A stretch of DNA of 28,223 nucleotides from Perkinsus marinus ATCC 50983. Lineage: Eukaryota > Perkinsozoa > Perkinsida > Perkinsidae. The DNA lies in NCBI RefSeq assembly GCF_000006405.1, contig NW_003209345.1:160376-188598 (forward strand), given 5' to 3'. The notes beneath the pieces were generated by a model. It did no database searches, was not told the DNA's origin, and saw only the letters and a list, made by a program, of their open reading frames with translations. Numbering within the stretch: the stretch's first letter is position 1; each line of letters opens with the position of its first letter. The position numbers and the translations under genes were made by a program. Below, piece by piece: positions 1 through 8,152 of this stretch.

Positions 1-560
1 TACGGGTAGGTACCTTCAGGGGTTCAGGTTTCCTTCGAGTAGCCGACACGGAGTACCCACGACCAGCATCCGTTACAGACGGAATAGGTCGGTCCTTCAA
101 GACACCTTGTAGTAATGGAGGGCCAAGCTCTTGATAAACCACAGACATCCTATAGTGTGCCAAGAAGTCGCTACCTAGAAGGATAGGGTGAACACACGCC
201 TTTACCACCAAAAATACCATAGGTACCACGATATCAGGAGGGAGGTCGGGACCCGGCGGCGGGGGGTCTGCCTCCGGTAAACAAGGATTATCTAAGTTAG
301 TCGAATCGTACAAGGACAGAGTAAGGGCGACAGCTCCTAGCAAATCGAAGCTATGACCCTGTGCAGAAATAAGTTCAAGTCCACGAACAGGTTGTATCTT
401 GGCACCAGCCGGGACACAACGTTCGTCTAATAAAGTATAACAGCTACCAGTATCAACTAGAGCATGACAAGGACCTCGAGCGGCCTTGTCAGATGAAATA
501 TCGGCGTAAAGAAAATTGCCATAAGACCCGCCGAAGGTCTCAAGGGCAAATGGTACTGGC
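1..560 (-). CDS. Aspartic protease region of the retrotransposon Pol, partial
   Basis: Directly downstream of gag on the minus strand, an open frame runs to the window edge. It contains the retropepsin active-site signature ALVDTGS (near 440-460) and, about 95 residues later, an ILLGSDFL segment matching the conserved hydrophobic-GxDFL part of retroviral-type proteases. It would mature the Gag and Pol precursors. The remaining pol domains are outside the window. The frame differs from that of gag and the two overlap slightly, as is usual in this family. Confidence 0.75.
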
Positions 561-573
561 GATCGAGGGCCGC

Positions 574-1575
574 TTATCGACCGCCTTGGGGGTTTCCCAG
601 CGGTAAGGGGGAACCTCCAGGGGGCTTAGAGGCCGTATTACGGATCACCTTATTCGGGTTCTGGTAACAATCTCTAGCCAAGTGACCAGTCTTGCCGCAC
701 CAGTAGCAACCTTCCGAGAACTTCTTGTTGGGGCAGGAGTAGGTCGGATGATCCTGGGCCTTGCAGATACCACAGTTTCTAGGCCGAGTGAGGGCCACAG
801 TAGAGGTGACATTAGTATCTGACTGTTGCTTAGGATCGTCACTCTTGCGTCTCATACCACCCAGAATCCTGTCGAGCTTCTGTTCGATACGCTTGGCATC
901 AGCTTTCGTGAGCGTATCCGCCGAGTCATCGGCCGGTTGACTACCGAAAACACCAGCGGCGGTGGCAACCTTAGCCGGTGTCTCGGCCACGGTGTTGGGG
1001 TTAACGTCGTCAAGGGCAAGAACGCTGTCACACATTATACAGGCCTCCTTGAGGTTCTTAGGCTCTTTCAAGAGGAGCTGGAACCGGACCATGGGGGGTA
1101 GATCTGCTTTCAGTCGGTCGATGATCATCTCCTCCATGTTCTTAGTCCTGTCCGCTTCAGAGAGCTCAGGGAACTTCTCCTTGGTATAGTACCGGTTGAG
1201 GTGTCGTTGTAGAGCTGCAGCATAGAGAGCGGGGTGCTGACCCTTGGACCAGCGTAGCTCTTGGAACTGTTTTAGGGCTTGGTGGGGACGGACATGATCA
1301 AATATCTTCAGGAGGGACTTCTTGTCTTCCTCGAAGTTCACCTTCTTAGCATAAGCATCCCAACCAGAGAGAAAGGGTTCCTTCAAGTACAGACCAAGGC
1401 GTTCTGCCTGCTGTTGAGTGGACCATCCGGCTGCAAGGGCACATTGCTCATAACGTCTTAGCCAATCCTTAAAGCTACCGGAGATACCGTCGAAAGCAGG
1501 GGGCATCGAGAGACTAATCCTCAAGGGGGCGGCTTCATCAGCCTGGGGGCGATTATCACCAGTGTTATTCGTCAT
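574..1575 (-). CDS. Gag polyprotein of the LTR retrotransposon
   Basis: This 333-residue ORF starts at the ATG whose complement is 1573-1575, 18 bp past the primer-binding site, as expected for gag. Residues about 25-170 are helical and rich in W, R and L (for example SFKDWLRRYEQC), resembling retrotransposon gag capsid regions. A charged linker follows, then a cysteine-rich stretch (CGICKAQDHPTYSC) and a classical zinc knuckle CYWCGKTGHLARDC (C-x2-C-x4-H-x4-C) near residue 295. The tail is rich in P and G. The product would assemble the virus-like particle and bind the element RNA. The ORF looks whole. Confidence 0.88.
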   Translation of the reverse strand: MTNNTGDNRPQADEAAPLRISLSMPPAFDGISGSFKDWLRRYEQCALAAGWSTQQQAERLGLYLKEPFLSGWDAYAKKVNFEEDKKSLLKIFDHVRPHQALKQFQELRWSKGQHPALYAAALQRHLNRYYTKEKFPELSEADRTKNMEEMIIDRLKADLPPMVRFQLLLKEPKNLKEACIMCDSVLALDDVNPNTVAETPAKVATAAGVFGSQPADDSADTLTKADAKRIEQKLDRILGGMRRKSDDPKQQSDTNVTSTVALTRPRNCGICKAQDHPTYSCPNKKFSEGCYWCGKTGHLARDCYQNPNKVIRNTASKPPGGSPLPLGNPQGGR

Positions 1576-1592
1576 TGGGCTCGTCGTCGATC

Positions 1593-1610
1593 AACAAGGA
1601 GCTGCTACCA
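1593..1610 (-). promoter_or_regulatory. Primer-binding site for initiator tRNA-Met
   Basis: On the minus strand this reads TGGTAGCAGCTCCTTGTT. It is the exact complement of the last 15 nt plus CCA of the initiator tRNA-Met gene at 10793-10865. It lies between the presumed LTR end (CA at 1614-1613, three bases away) and the gag start, the expected position for priming minus-strand DNA synthesis. Initiator tRNA-Met is a common primer for Ty1/copia and Ty3/gypsy elements. Confidence 0.9.
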
Positions 1611-1612
1611 GA

Positions 1613-2358
1613 ATGTTGTGCCTGTTACTGGGCAACACAACTAGTAGCCAGACTTCAGTGGATAGCGTAGTCGAACTTCACAACAAGGGCAGACCTTCGT
1701 GGAAGGGCAGCCGAGTGAGAAGGATCAAAAAGGGGTTGTAACTCTACTTATCCTAAGTTCATGATCACACAGTGCGCATACGTGCATAGCGCGATCGATG
1801 GCGAGCGAATATAAGTGATCAGACGATAACGATTACAAGGGCGAGCGCGTAGGGCGCGATCCCTACACAATATGAATCGTTTCGCTCCGCGCTGCGCGCG
1901 GTATTCCATAGGCGCGTCAGCAGCCGCTGCTGAGCAGCGCGATAGTGGCGCCCCTGGGTAGGTGACCTACCGTAGGTTGAGCATGGTTCTATTAACCACT
2001 GCACTAAGAACCGACGCCCGCTGCATCGAAATCCTCCACAATCGGCTGGCAGTGGCTTCGTTATGTCTATATATGAGCAATGAGAGCGTGTCCAGCGTCT
2101 AGATAGAGTGGGTGTAACTCTTGATTTTTTCCTGCGATAGTCACTTAGTGAGTCATCACCCAGTACTGACTCTCGTACAAAACGGTGATACCATAACCAG
2201 GGATCGTCCAAGATGGCCTAGTAGAGATGTATGCGGATACGTCATTCAGAGCTCAAGACCTATGCACCACAGGTCACGCGCCCATACCGGTCAATGCACG
2301 CATACCCATAGGCTCTGGGTATGCGTGCATTCGTGCGTGCCACCACATTGGTGGAACA
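1613..2358 (-). repeat. Probable 5' LTR of the retrotransposon (outer boundary tentative)
   Basis: The inner boundary is supported by the primer-binding site: on the minus strand the LTR would end in ...GGCACAACA three bases before it. The outer boundary is placed at a TGTTCC... start (complement of 2353-2358) because it gives matching TGTT/AACA ends, but no second LTR or target duplication is available to confirm it. A TATATA box on the minus strand near 2066-2076 would suit an LTR promoter. A perfect 16-bp hairpin lies inside at 2293-2331. Confidence 0.4.
2293..2331. repeat. Perfect 16-bp inverted repeat (hairpin, 7-nt loop)
   Basis: AATGCACGCATACCCA at 2293-2308 is exactly complementary to TGGGTATGCGTGCATT at 2316-2331, separated by TAGGCTC. 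It lies near the outer edge of the presumed LTR, in U3 relative to the element. It could be a regulatory or recombination structure, or the core of a small foldback insertion. There is no run of T after it, so a simple terminator is unlikely. Confidence 0.9.
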
Positions 2359-2359
2359 G

Positions 2360-3652
2360 AGAAATGAGGAGAAACCATAGAATTCGAAAAACTTAGAGAA
2401 CCATAGAACTGGGAAGCTCGGAAAATTTCAGACGGAAACACGTTCCGTAGGCAGTTTCAAACTGCCGCAGTTTGCACCGCGACAATGTGATATTCTGGCA
2501 AAAAAGAGCAAATCAACAACTTTCCGACACTCCCAGAGCGAGTCGACTGCCGGTGGCAGTCTGCCACACCATCACACGTTAATCAGCAACTTTCAGGATA
2601 AAGGTGGGAAGGACGTCTCGAAATCACCCACACTTGCGTGAAACGCCCTTTTTCAATACTAGTGGGCCACTAGCAGTGGCTCCCTAGTGTCACTTCTTCC
2701 TGTAGCAATATTCATCGATACCTCACGAGTTGTGTTGCGTCGTTCTTTGCAATGCGCATAAACATTCGAGGAGTGGGTCGTTTGTGGCTTCCGTACGTTC
2801 CCTCTCCGGACTCGCGCGTGGATTGGCGAAGAATGGAAAACTGGCGGAGCCGCGGATCGAACCCACGACCTCGCCCGAAAATTCCGGAAATTTCGACCAC
2901 TTCTATTTTTCCTGAAATTTCCGGAAATTTCCGCTTGAAAGAATTTTTTCTTTCGAGCCCGAACAACCCTGCTCATGCCTCCCAAACCAACTTAAACCGG
3001 ATGTGGGCGGGTGGGTTCAGGAAAGTCCCCATTAACTAAATGGTAACTGGATATTAATCGATCCAACACCCCCCAACCACATCACAAACCATTCGCTCGT
3101 TGGTTGATCTAGCCCAATAAATTGACCTTCATTCCGTGGGCGGGCGGAGCGGAGCGATTCATGTTGTGCGTTTTCAGCTTTTCTTCCTCAAAGCTATCTT
3201 CATCAATTTCAGCTGGGTGGAATACTTACGTCGTTGATAACATTATGCTAGAAAAAAAAACAAAAAAAAACTGCGGAGATGGACTGGTCACCCTCGCCGA
3301 CTATCGAAGACCTCAAAAGCCGCTGATGTGTGCTAAGCATTGGCTGGCCGCCTAGCCGAAATCGGCTTCGAGCGAGAGAGAGAGAGAGAGAGATGAAGAC
3401 ATAATCAGGGTTCTTAACTAGAATGACCATCGGCCTGGCGTCCTTGCGGCGGCGGCGGCGACGGGATGGAGCGACTAATAGCAGACACCACACAGTAGAG
3501 CCCATCAACAGTCCTTCGTCGAGAGTTGATAATGTAAGGGGAATAGAAAGGTCATTTTCGTCAGCGAATTTATCGAAATTCCACGGTTTTGTTTTTGCAT
3601 CTATTGACTGGGTTTTCAGAGAGGAGCCTTCCGAACCAACGATCTCTTCCAA
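2360..3652. other. Gene-poor stretch with palindromes, a tRNA B-box-like site and microsatellites
   Basis: No convincing gene is seen; the ORFs here lack coding character on either strand. Notable items are a B-box complement GGATCGAACC at 2854-2863, an 18-bp perfect palindrome GAAATTTCCGGAAATTTC at 2914-2931 with a related ATTCCGGAAATTTC at 2881-2894, a (GA)10 tract at 3374-3393 and a GCG-rich tract around 3447-3460. The last 40 nt look like a 5' leader: a pyrimidine-rich acceptor ends in CAG at 3619, 33 nt before the next start codon. It suits a 5'-UTR intron or a spliced-leader acceptor. Confidence 0.55.
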
Positions 3653-4513
3653 ATGGTTGCTAGCAGTAATCCCAACCGAACAGATGCTGTGCTCTATGGT
3701 ACTGTCCCCGATCGAGCTGATGTCTCTACGGCCTCCCCTGATGAGGCCTTGACTCGGCGTGTTGAGGATCCTCCCAAAACAGTTGCTCCAGAGCCGAAGA
3801 GAAAGCGAGGTCGGCCTAGGAAAAACGGAGTAGTGGAGGGAACCGCCGCCCAGCCTCCAGTGAAGCGACAGAAAGCTCGGGCCGTTGATACTTCAGTTCA
3901 TGAGATCAGACTTACTTTGGAGACTCTCCGGAAGCTGTTCATTGAATATGAGAAGCTACTCGAGTCTGGCGTGCCTGTCGACTTTGTGAAGCTGCGGGCG
4001 TCTTTGGGTCCTCGGTTGGAGCCGTGCGAACTATCTCCTATCGATCTCGAGTTCATCGTCACCGAATTTACTGCTAATAAATTCCGTCCAAGTTTGGGAC
4101 TCGTTCTGATGGAACGTCCTGGGTCCTTCCAGCCGTCATGTCGGTCGTTAAACCGAACTGACCCCGAGGAGATTGGCCAACGTTTGCGGCAACTCTGGCT
4201 GGACCACAAGGAGAACTCCCAGGTCACAGGCGATGACGTGGCCGCCCACCGAATACGAGCTAACGGAGCAGTACGGTGGCTTAAGGGTTATGCTACTACA
4301 AGCACACTCAGCTCGACGGTGTGGAACTACTGGTCATCATCAGCATCACCAGCGACAGCAAGGCCAAGTAGTCTTACTAGGTTGTCGTCGCTGAGTGCAA
4401 TGGGAGAGAGCAGCCCTTATGGTTTTAAGGAGATCGACAAGTATCGGAGGGTCAGCACAGTTACGACCCTGTCACCAGTTATGGGCGGTGGAATCTTTGA
4501 GACGATTTGTTGA
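3653..4513 (+). CDS. AT-hook nuclear protein, otherwise unrecognised
   Basis: This 286-residue ORF begins MVASSNPNRTD. Residues about 48-58 carry an AT-hook (RKRGRPRK), a minor-groove DNA-binding motif, followed by a second basic patch (VKRQKAR) that could serve as a nuclear localisation signal. Residues about 80-185 are amphipathic helices (TLETLRKLFIEYEKLLES, DPEEIGQRLRQLWLDHKEN), suggesting a folded or dimerising region. The C-terminal third is rich in S and T and less certain: a 37-nt GT-AG intron at about 4221-4257 would switch to another open frame ending at 4394. The role is unknown; chromatin or transcription is a guess from the AT-hook. The gene lies in the same direction as the downstream flavoprotein gene. 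Confidence 0.6.
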   Translation: MVASSNPNRTDAVLYGTVPDRADVSTASPDEALTRRVEDPPKTVAPEPKRKRGRPRKNGVVEGTAAQPPVKRQKARAVDTSVHEIRLTLETLRKLFIEYEKLLESGVPVDFVKLRASLGPRLEPCELSPIDLEFIVTEFTANKFRPSLGLVLMERPGSFQPSCRSLNRTDPEEIGQRLRQLWLDHKENSQVTGDDVAAHRIRANGAVRWLKGYATTSTLSSTVWNYWSSSASPATARPSSLTRLSSLSAMGESSPYGFKEIDKYRRVSTVTTLSPVMGGGIFETIC

Positions 4514-4926
4514 AGTTACGGTTCGCATTTCGAGTTGACTCGTTCGTAGCTACGCCAGTGGCGACTTTTAATCGGTGCATTTGTGAATTAAATATCAAAA
4601 GCATGTTGCATAGTAGCAGCAATATATGGGCTGCTGCAGGTTTGCTCCTGTCTTGCGTTGGTGACACCATGATCACTGTCACCGCCTCAGCTTTGTATTT
4701 AACTCCAACCATGCCGGTTCCATTTCTACCTTTTGTGGCCAGCATCAGCGTCTCGACTAAGATCTCCCTATGCATCTTTGGAACGATAGTATTGGCTCTT
4801 ATGTTCATCAAGCAAATATTGAAACGCAAGGAGATTCGAGTCAGTGAGTACACCTTCAAGGCCTGTCTACGATTTGGCCAATTTACGGTATGGGAATTAG
4901 ATACGGATCATTGGGTAACAGTGCCG
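4507..4926 (+). other. Open frame with two hydrophobic segments, in frame with the flavoprotein start
   Basis: Between the AT-hook gene and the conserved start of the flavoprotein, the plus strand stays open for about 140 codons in the flavoprotein frame. It contains two likely membrane segments (around AAAGLLLSCVG and ISLCIFGTIVLALMFI), the second followed by a positive patch KQILKRKE. It could be an N-terminal membrane anchor, replacing the signal peptide usual in this family, or a chance frame. In-frame ATGs lie at 4507 and 4603. The frame overlaps the last codons of the preceding gene by 7 nt, which argues against the first ATG. Confidence 0.35.
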
Positions 4927-7028
4927 ATGGCTGAGGCAAAGAGCGAGCCGGTCCGAGTGGCGGTTGTTGGCTCTGGCGTTGGCGCTGCTGCTACATGGTA
5001 AGGGCTGCTTCGCTCCGCTCGAAATTTATGTATTGTATCGTATCATTTTGGCAGTTATAATATTCGTTCCCTTTTCGCCAAAGGGAGTGACGTGTCTCTG
5101 ACGGTCTTCGAGATGGGCAACGGAAGTGCTGGTCCTATTGTGGATTTCGACGGAGAAAAGTAGGGTGCCGGGATCGAACCTGGGGTCTCATCTCTTCACC
5201 ACAGATATGAAGCCGGCCACTCCATTGTAGCGGACTACAACCAAACTATAAAGAGGCTATGTCTCAAAATGGAGGTTCCGTTGCGTCCGGTGGTACCCGG
5301 CAATCAAAGTAAGTGCCTCCCCTTCTTTGCCTAGGTCTACTGAGAGTATTTTTGATCAGGCATAATGCTCCACACTGGCTCTTATCCTTCCTTCCAGTCC
5401 ATGGGTCGGACCCTTATGGACATGCTCTCGACAGTGTGGCGTTACGGCATTCAGAGCCCTATTGAGATGAGGCAAACTACAAGTGGATGTAATCGCGTCG
5501 CCTCGCATTGGTTGTGTAAAACTCCAGTGTCAGGTGTCCTGTCTTTCTCTAACATTTACCTTTTGCAGCAACACGGCTACGTCTACGACGAGCCCCTGGA
5601 GCTGCTCAAGGGCATGGGCGCTGATGGCGATGACTTTACCAGTATCATCGACAAAGACGTAGGCCGGTAACCGTCTGTGCTGCATTGTCATGGGGTTTTC
5701 TGTGCCAGGCCAGAGATTATTTCATAACGGATCGTTGCATCAAGGCCCCCTTGGTAGACGATCTTTGCACTGCCAGTACTCTATTGCCTGGGTTCATGGT
5801 TTCGTGGTAGTAGTGCTGCTGATGTCAGGTCTCCGCTATCTTTATGGTCTCGACTGTAAGTCAGTGAATGGCCTCTGTGCCAATATAGCAATGGCCGATA
5901 TTGAGTACGAGAACCTGTACACTCCTGTCGGTGGTGCCGATGCGGTAGTCGATCTTGTTCCTTGAGTCCTCCTCACAACTGTTGTGGTCAGGTGTCCAGC
6001 GCCTTATTGGAAGACAGCAAAGCTAGGGTTGTTGCTGGTCGGACTGTTACTGCCGCATCACGAACGGAGAGCGGCGCCTTCGTGTTGGATGGTGATGATG
6101 AAGCCAATGAGTTCGATGCTGTCGTCCTCGCGATGCCGGTAGAGGAAGCGGAAAAGCTCTCGCTGAAGGGTACTGAATACCGGCTGTGTCCTGCCCTTGA
6201 GGCCATACTGTTGGTAGGTCCTGATGGCAAGGCCATCGGCCTATTCAATGACTGCAACTGTGAGGTTAAGAAACTTTACCATCACTTCGTGCAGGGTACT
6301 GTGAGTCCTTCCATCACGAAGGTGTAGGTTGATCCAAGCGCAGTGAGAGGATGTGTATTGTCGTTCCATAGGGCCGGCCGTGTTCCAGTCATCGTGAGTA
6401 CGACGCAGATGGCTGCAGATAACAATCTGCCGTGGACGTCTATAGAAGCCGTCGTGAGTGTTGTCGGGTCTTGCGCTGTATGTCTGTGAGCTGCGGACTA
6501 GGTACCCGTTGGGGCTACTACAGAGGAAGCAGAGACTGCGCTGACGAGAGCTGCTTCTGGTCATGTGTCTAACTGGAAGGTCACTGCTCAGGAGAAGTTG
6601 GGGAAGGAGGAATTACAAAAGTTGGTGATGAGGTACGCCGTTGCTTGGCATCATACAAAATCAACGTCAAGATCCTCATCATGGATAGAGAGAACTCGCG
6701 ATATTCGGGGAACATCGAGCTGTTGTCTCGTAGCGGGCATATTTCGTGTCTTTTTGTCAGCCTCCCTGGAGCTCCAGAACCTGTCGTGGTTGAGACTAAC
6801 TGTCCCACTTTCCCTGTTAACGATAAACTGCCTCCGTTCAAGCTCTCTGAAGGTGTGTTCAGTACGGCTGCTATGACCAGGACAGCTGATGACCTCGAGA
6901 TGGCTTGCATTGGAGCTAGGAACTCCGCGCTGCTGGTTCGGAAGTACCTTCTGGATGAGAACCTCATCGAAGCGCCGACTGGGGAAGCTCCTGAGCCTCT
7001 GGAGGAAGGGCCGAAGCCTCTGGAGTAG
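4927..7028 (+). CDS. Prenylcysteine oxidase-like FAD protein, multi-exon
   Basis: Inferred exons: 4927-4997, 5055-5159, 5205-5308, 5360-5526, 5569-5658, 5709-5775, 5829-5944, 5992-6295, 6344-6453, 6502-6632 and about 6761-7028; introns are mostly 42-57 nt. The N-terminus has a Rossmann FAD motif (VAVVGSGVGAAAT) and an acidic strand end (TVFEMGN), followed by YEAGHSI, the equivalent of YEAGGSV in prenylcysteine oxidase. Further matches are SMGRTLMDMLSTVWRYG, a short GG motif in YTPVGGADA and a C-terminal GVFSTAAMTRTADDLEMA followed by ARNSALL. This family oxidatively cleaves S-prenylcysteine left by degraded prenylated proteins, in lysosomal or secretory compartments, using FAD and oxygen. The last intron (6633 to about 6760) and the 5527-5568 intron are the least certain. 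The product could be a PCYOX1-like relative of different substrate. Confidence 0.8.
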
Positions 7029-7514
7029 AGGCTACTGTCCTGTTGTCCATAAAATAATGATTGTGCTGTTGCTGTTGTATAGAACTCTTTATAACTCAAA
7101 GACAAGTTTCTCAACAATCGGGGATTTGTTGAGTCGAAGCGGACTGTCTAGTTATGTCGGTGGCGAGGGACTGGATAGCCTGTGCTGCTGGTGACGATGC
7201 GGTATCATATGTGGTTTATGTATGCATCTTCGAGTGAAATCACCCTCCGATTCGGATTAATGAGAAATATAACTCAAGTCGAGTAAAGGAAGTAAATGCA
7301 CGATTGAGTTTGAGTACTGATTACTTGCAGTAATCGACCTTCCCTTGATTCTGATTATTGATGCCGATCCATGATTCATGAATCAACCACCGATTCTGAG
7401 TCTCAACTTGAATGCTCGAGAGATCATTTGGCGTTGAGAGAATTTACCCTGATTGTTGAGTGACTTTCCTCATTCATCGTATGCCGATGCAGATGCAGAG
7501 TCTCACTCATACTC
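7029..7514. other. Intergenic stretch rich in GATTC/GAGTC words
   Basis: No gene is seen. From about 7225 to 7510 the DNA is enriched in GATTC, GAATC, GAGTC and CGATT words, including a 14-bp perfect palindrome TGATTCATGAATCA at 7372-7385. It is probably the 3' flank of the flavoprotein gene. No polyadenylation signal of animal type is obvious. Confidence 0.5.
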
Positions 7515-7784
7515 GTGAACCAGGCCAAGTTCTCACCAAAATACGCTGCTGATTTCGCTACGCGTGCATTTCGAATCCCCGTGCTATTGATTCAATACAA
7601 TGTGCGGCTACCGTTGCCGAGAGGAAGCTCACTGCAGCAGGCCAAAGCGCTCGACGAAAGCATTATCAGAATAGCGAGTAAGTCGACTCGGCAGACACCT
7701 ACGGAGTGTCATGACTATCTTGATGCTGCGAGAAATGCAAATGCAAGCGCATTATCTCGTTATGCAGGCCATTTGCGAGACTAG
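7515..7784 (+). CDS. Possible small or partial coding exon, unrecognised
   Basis: An 89-codon open stretch ends at TAG 7782-7784. It has protein-like composition (ATRAFRIPVLLIQYN, KALDESIIRIASKS, ECHDYLDAARNANASALS) but no in-frame ATG at its left end, so it would have to be a downstream exon or an untranslated chance frame. The opposite strand shows no better alternative. No domain is recognised. The stretch 7785-8152 after it holds nothing I can identify. Confidence 0.25.
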   Translation: MNQAKFSPKYAADFATRAFRIPVLLIQYNVRLPLPRGSSLQQAKALDESIIRIASKSTRQTPTECHDYLDAARNANASALSRYAGHLRD

Positions 7785-8152
7785 ACTGAGAGGTTTCCAA
7801 TCCAACGGTGACAATAAGGAGTAGCAACAGATGTCTCCAATCCGTGTGGGGGCAGTTGGCACCAGATATTCTACACATGGTCCTCGAAACTCCCCCATGG
7901 AAGTGTGAACCTTGCTAAAGAAAGAGGCCGCTGACAGACTGCGCTCTCGAACGAAACAAAAAACACTTCAACAAGAGTACAACAAGAGTTTCATGCAGAA
8001 GCATGGCATGCGAGTGACACAGTGTGACTTGATAGTAAGACGAGTTTGACAGACATAAGAAAATAACACGGAGAACACATATGAATTAGAGATAGTTCAG
8101 CGCATTCTACCAAGACAGTAGCGAAGGTCTACGAACGGCAACGGGAGAGTCT

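Larger units (their letters stand above)
1..2358 (-). mobile_element. LTR retrotransposon, 5' portion, probably Ty3/gypsy-like; runs off the left edge
   Basis: Read on the minus strand, the order is a probable 5' LTR (about 2358-1613), a primer-binding site (1610-1593), gag (1575-574) and an aspartic protease (about 560-1). Reverse transcriptase, integrase and the 3' LTR would lie beyond the window. Gag with a CCHC knuckle followed by a DTGS protease is standard for LTR retrotransposons; the Ty3/gypsy assignment is tentative because the pol core is not visible. Gag and pro occupy overlapping reading frames, which in this family is commonly handled by programmed frameshifting. The visible part looks whole: gag is open throughout and the primer site matches its tRNA exactly, so the copy is probably young. 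It cannot be dated with only one LTR present. Confidence 0.85.

Noticed and set aside
4479-4859. Minus-strand 126-codon open frame opposite the flavoprotein leader
   Set aside because: No motif or splice support; the plus strand in the same place is in frame with the conserved enzyme.
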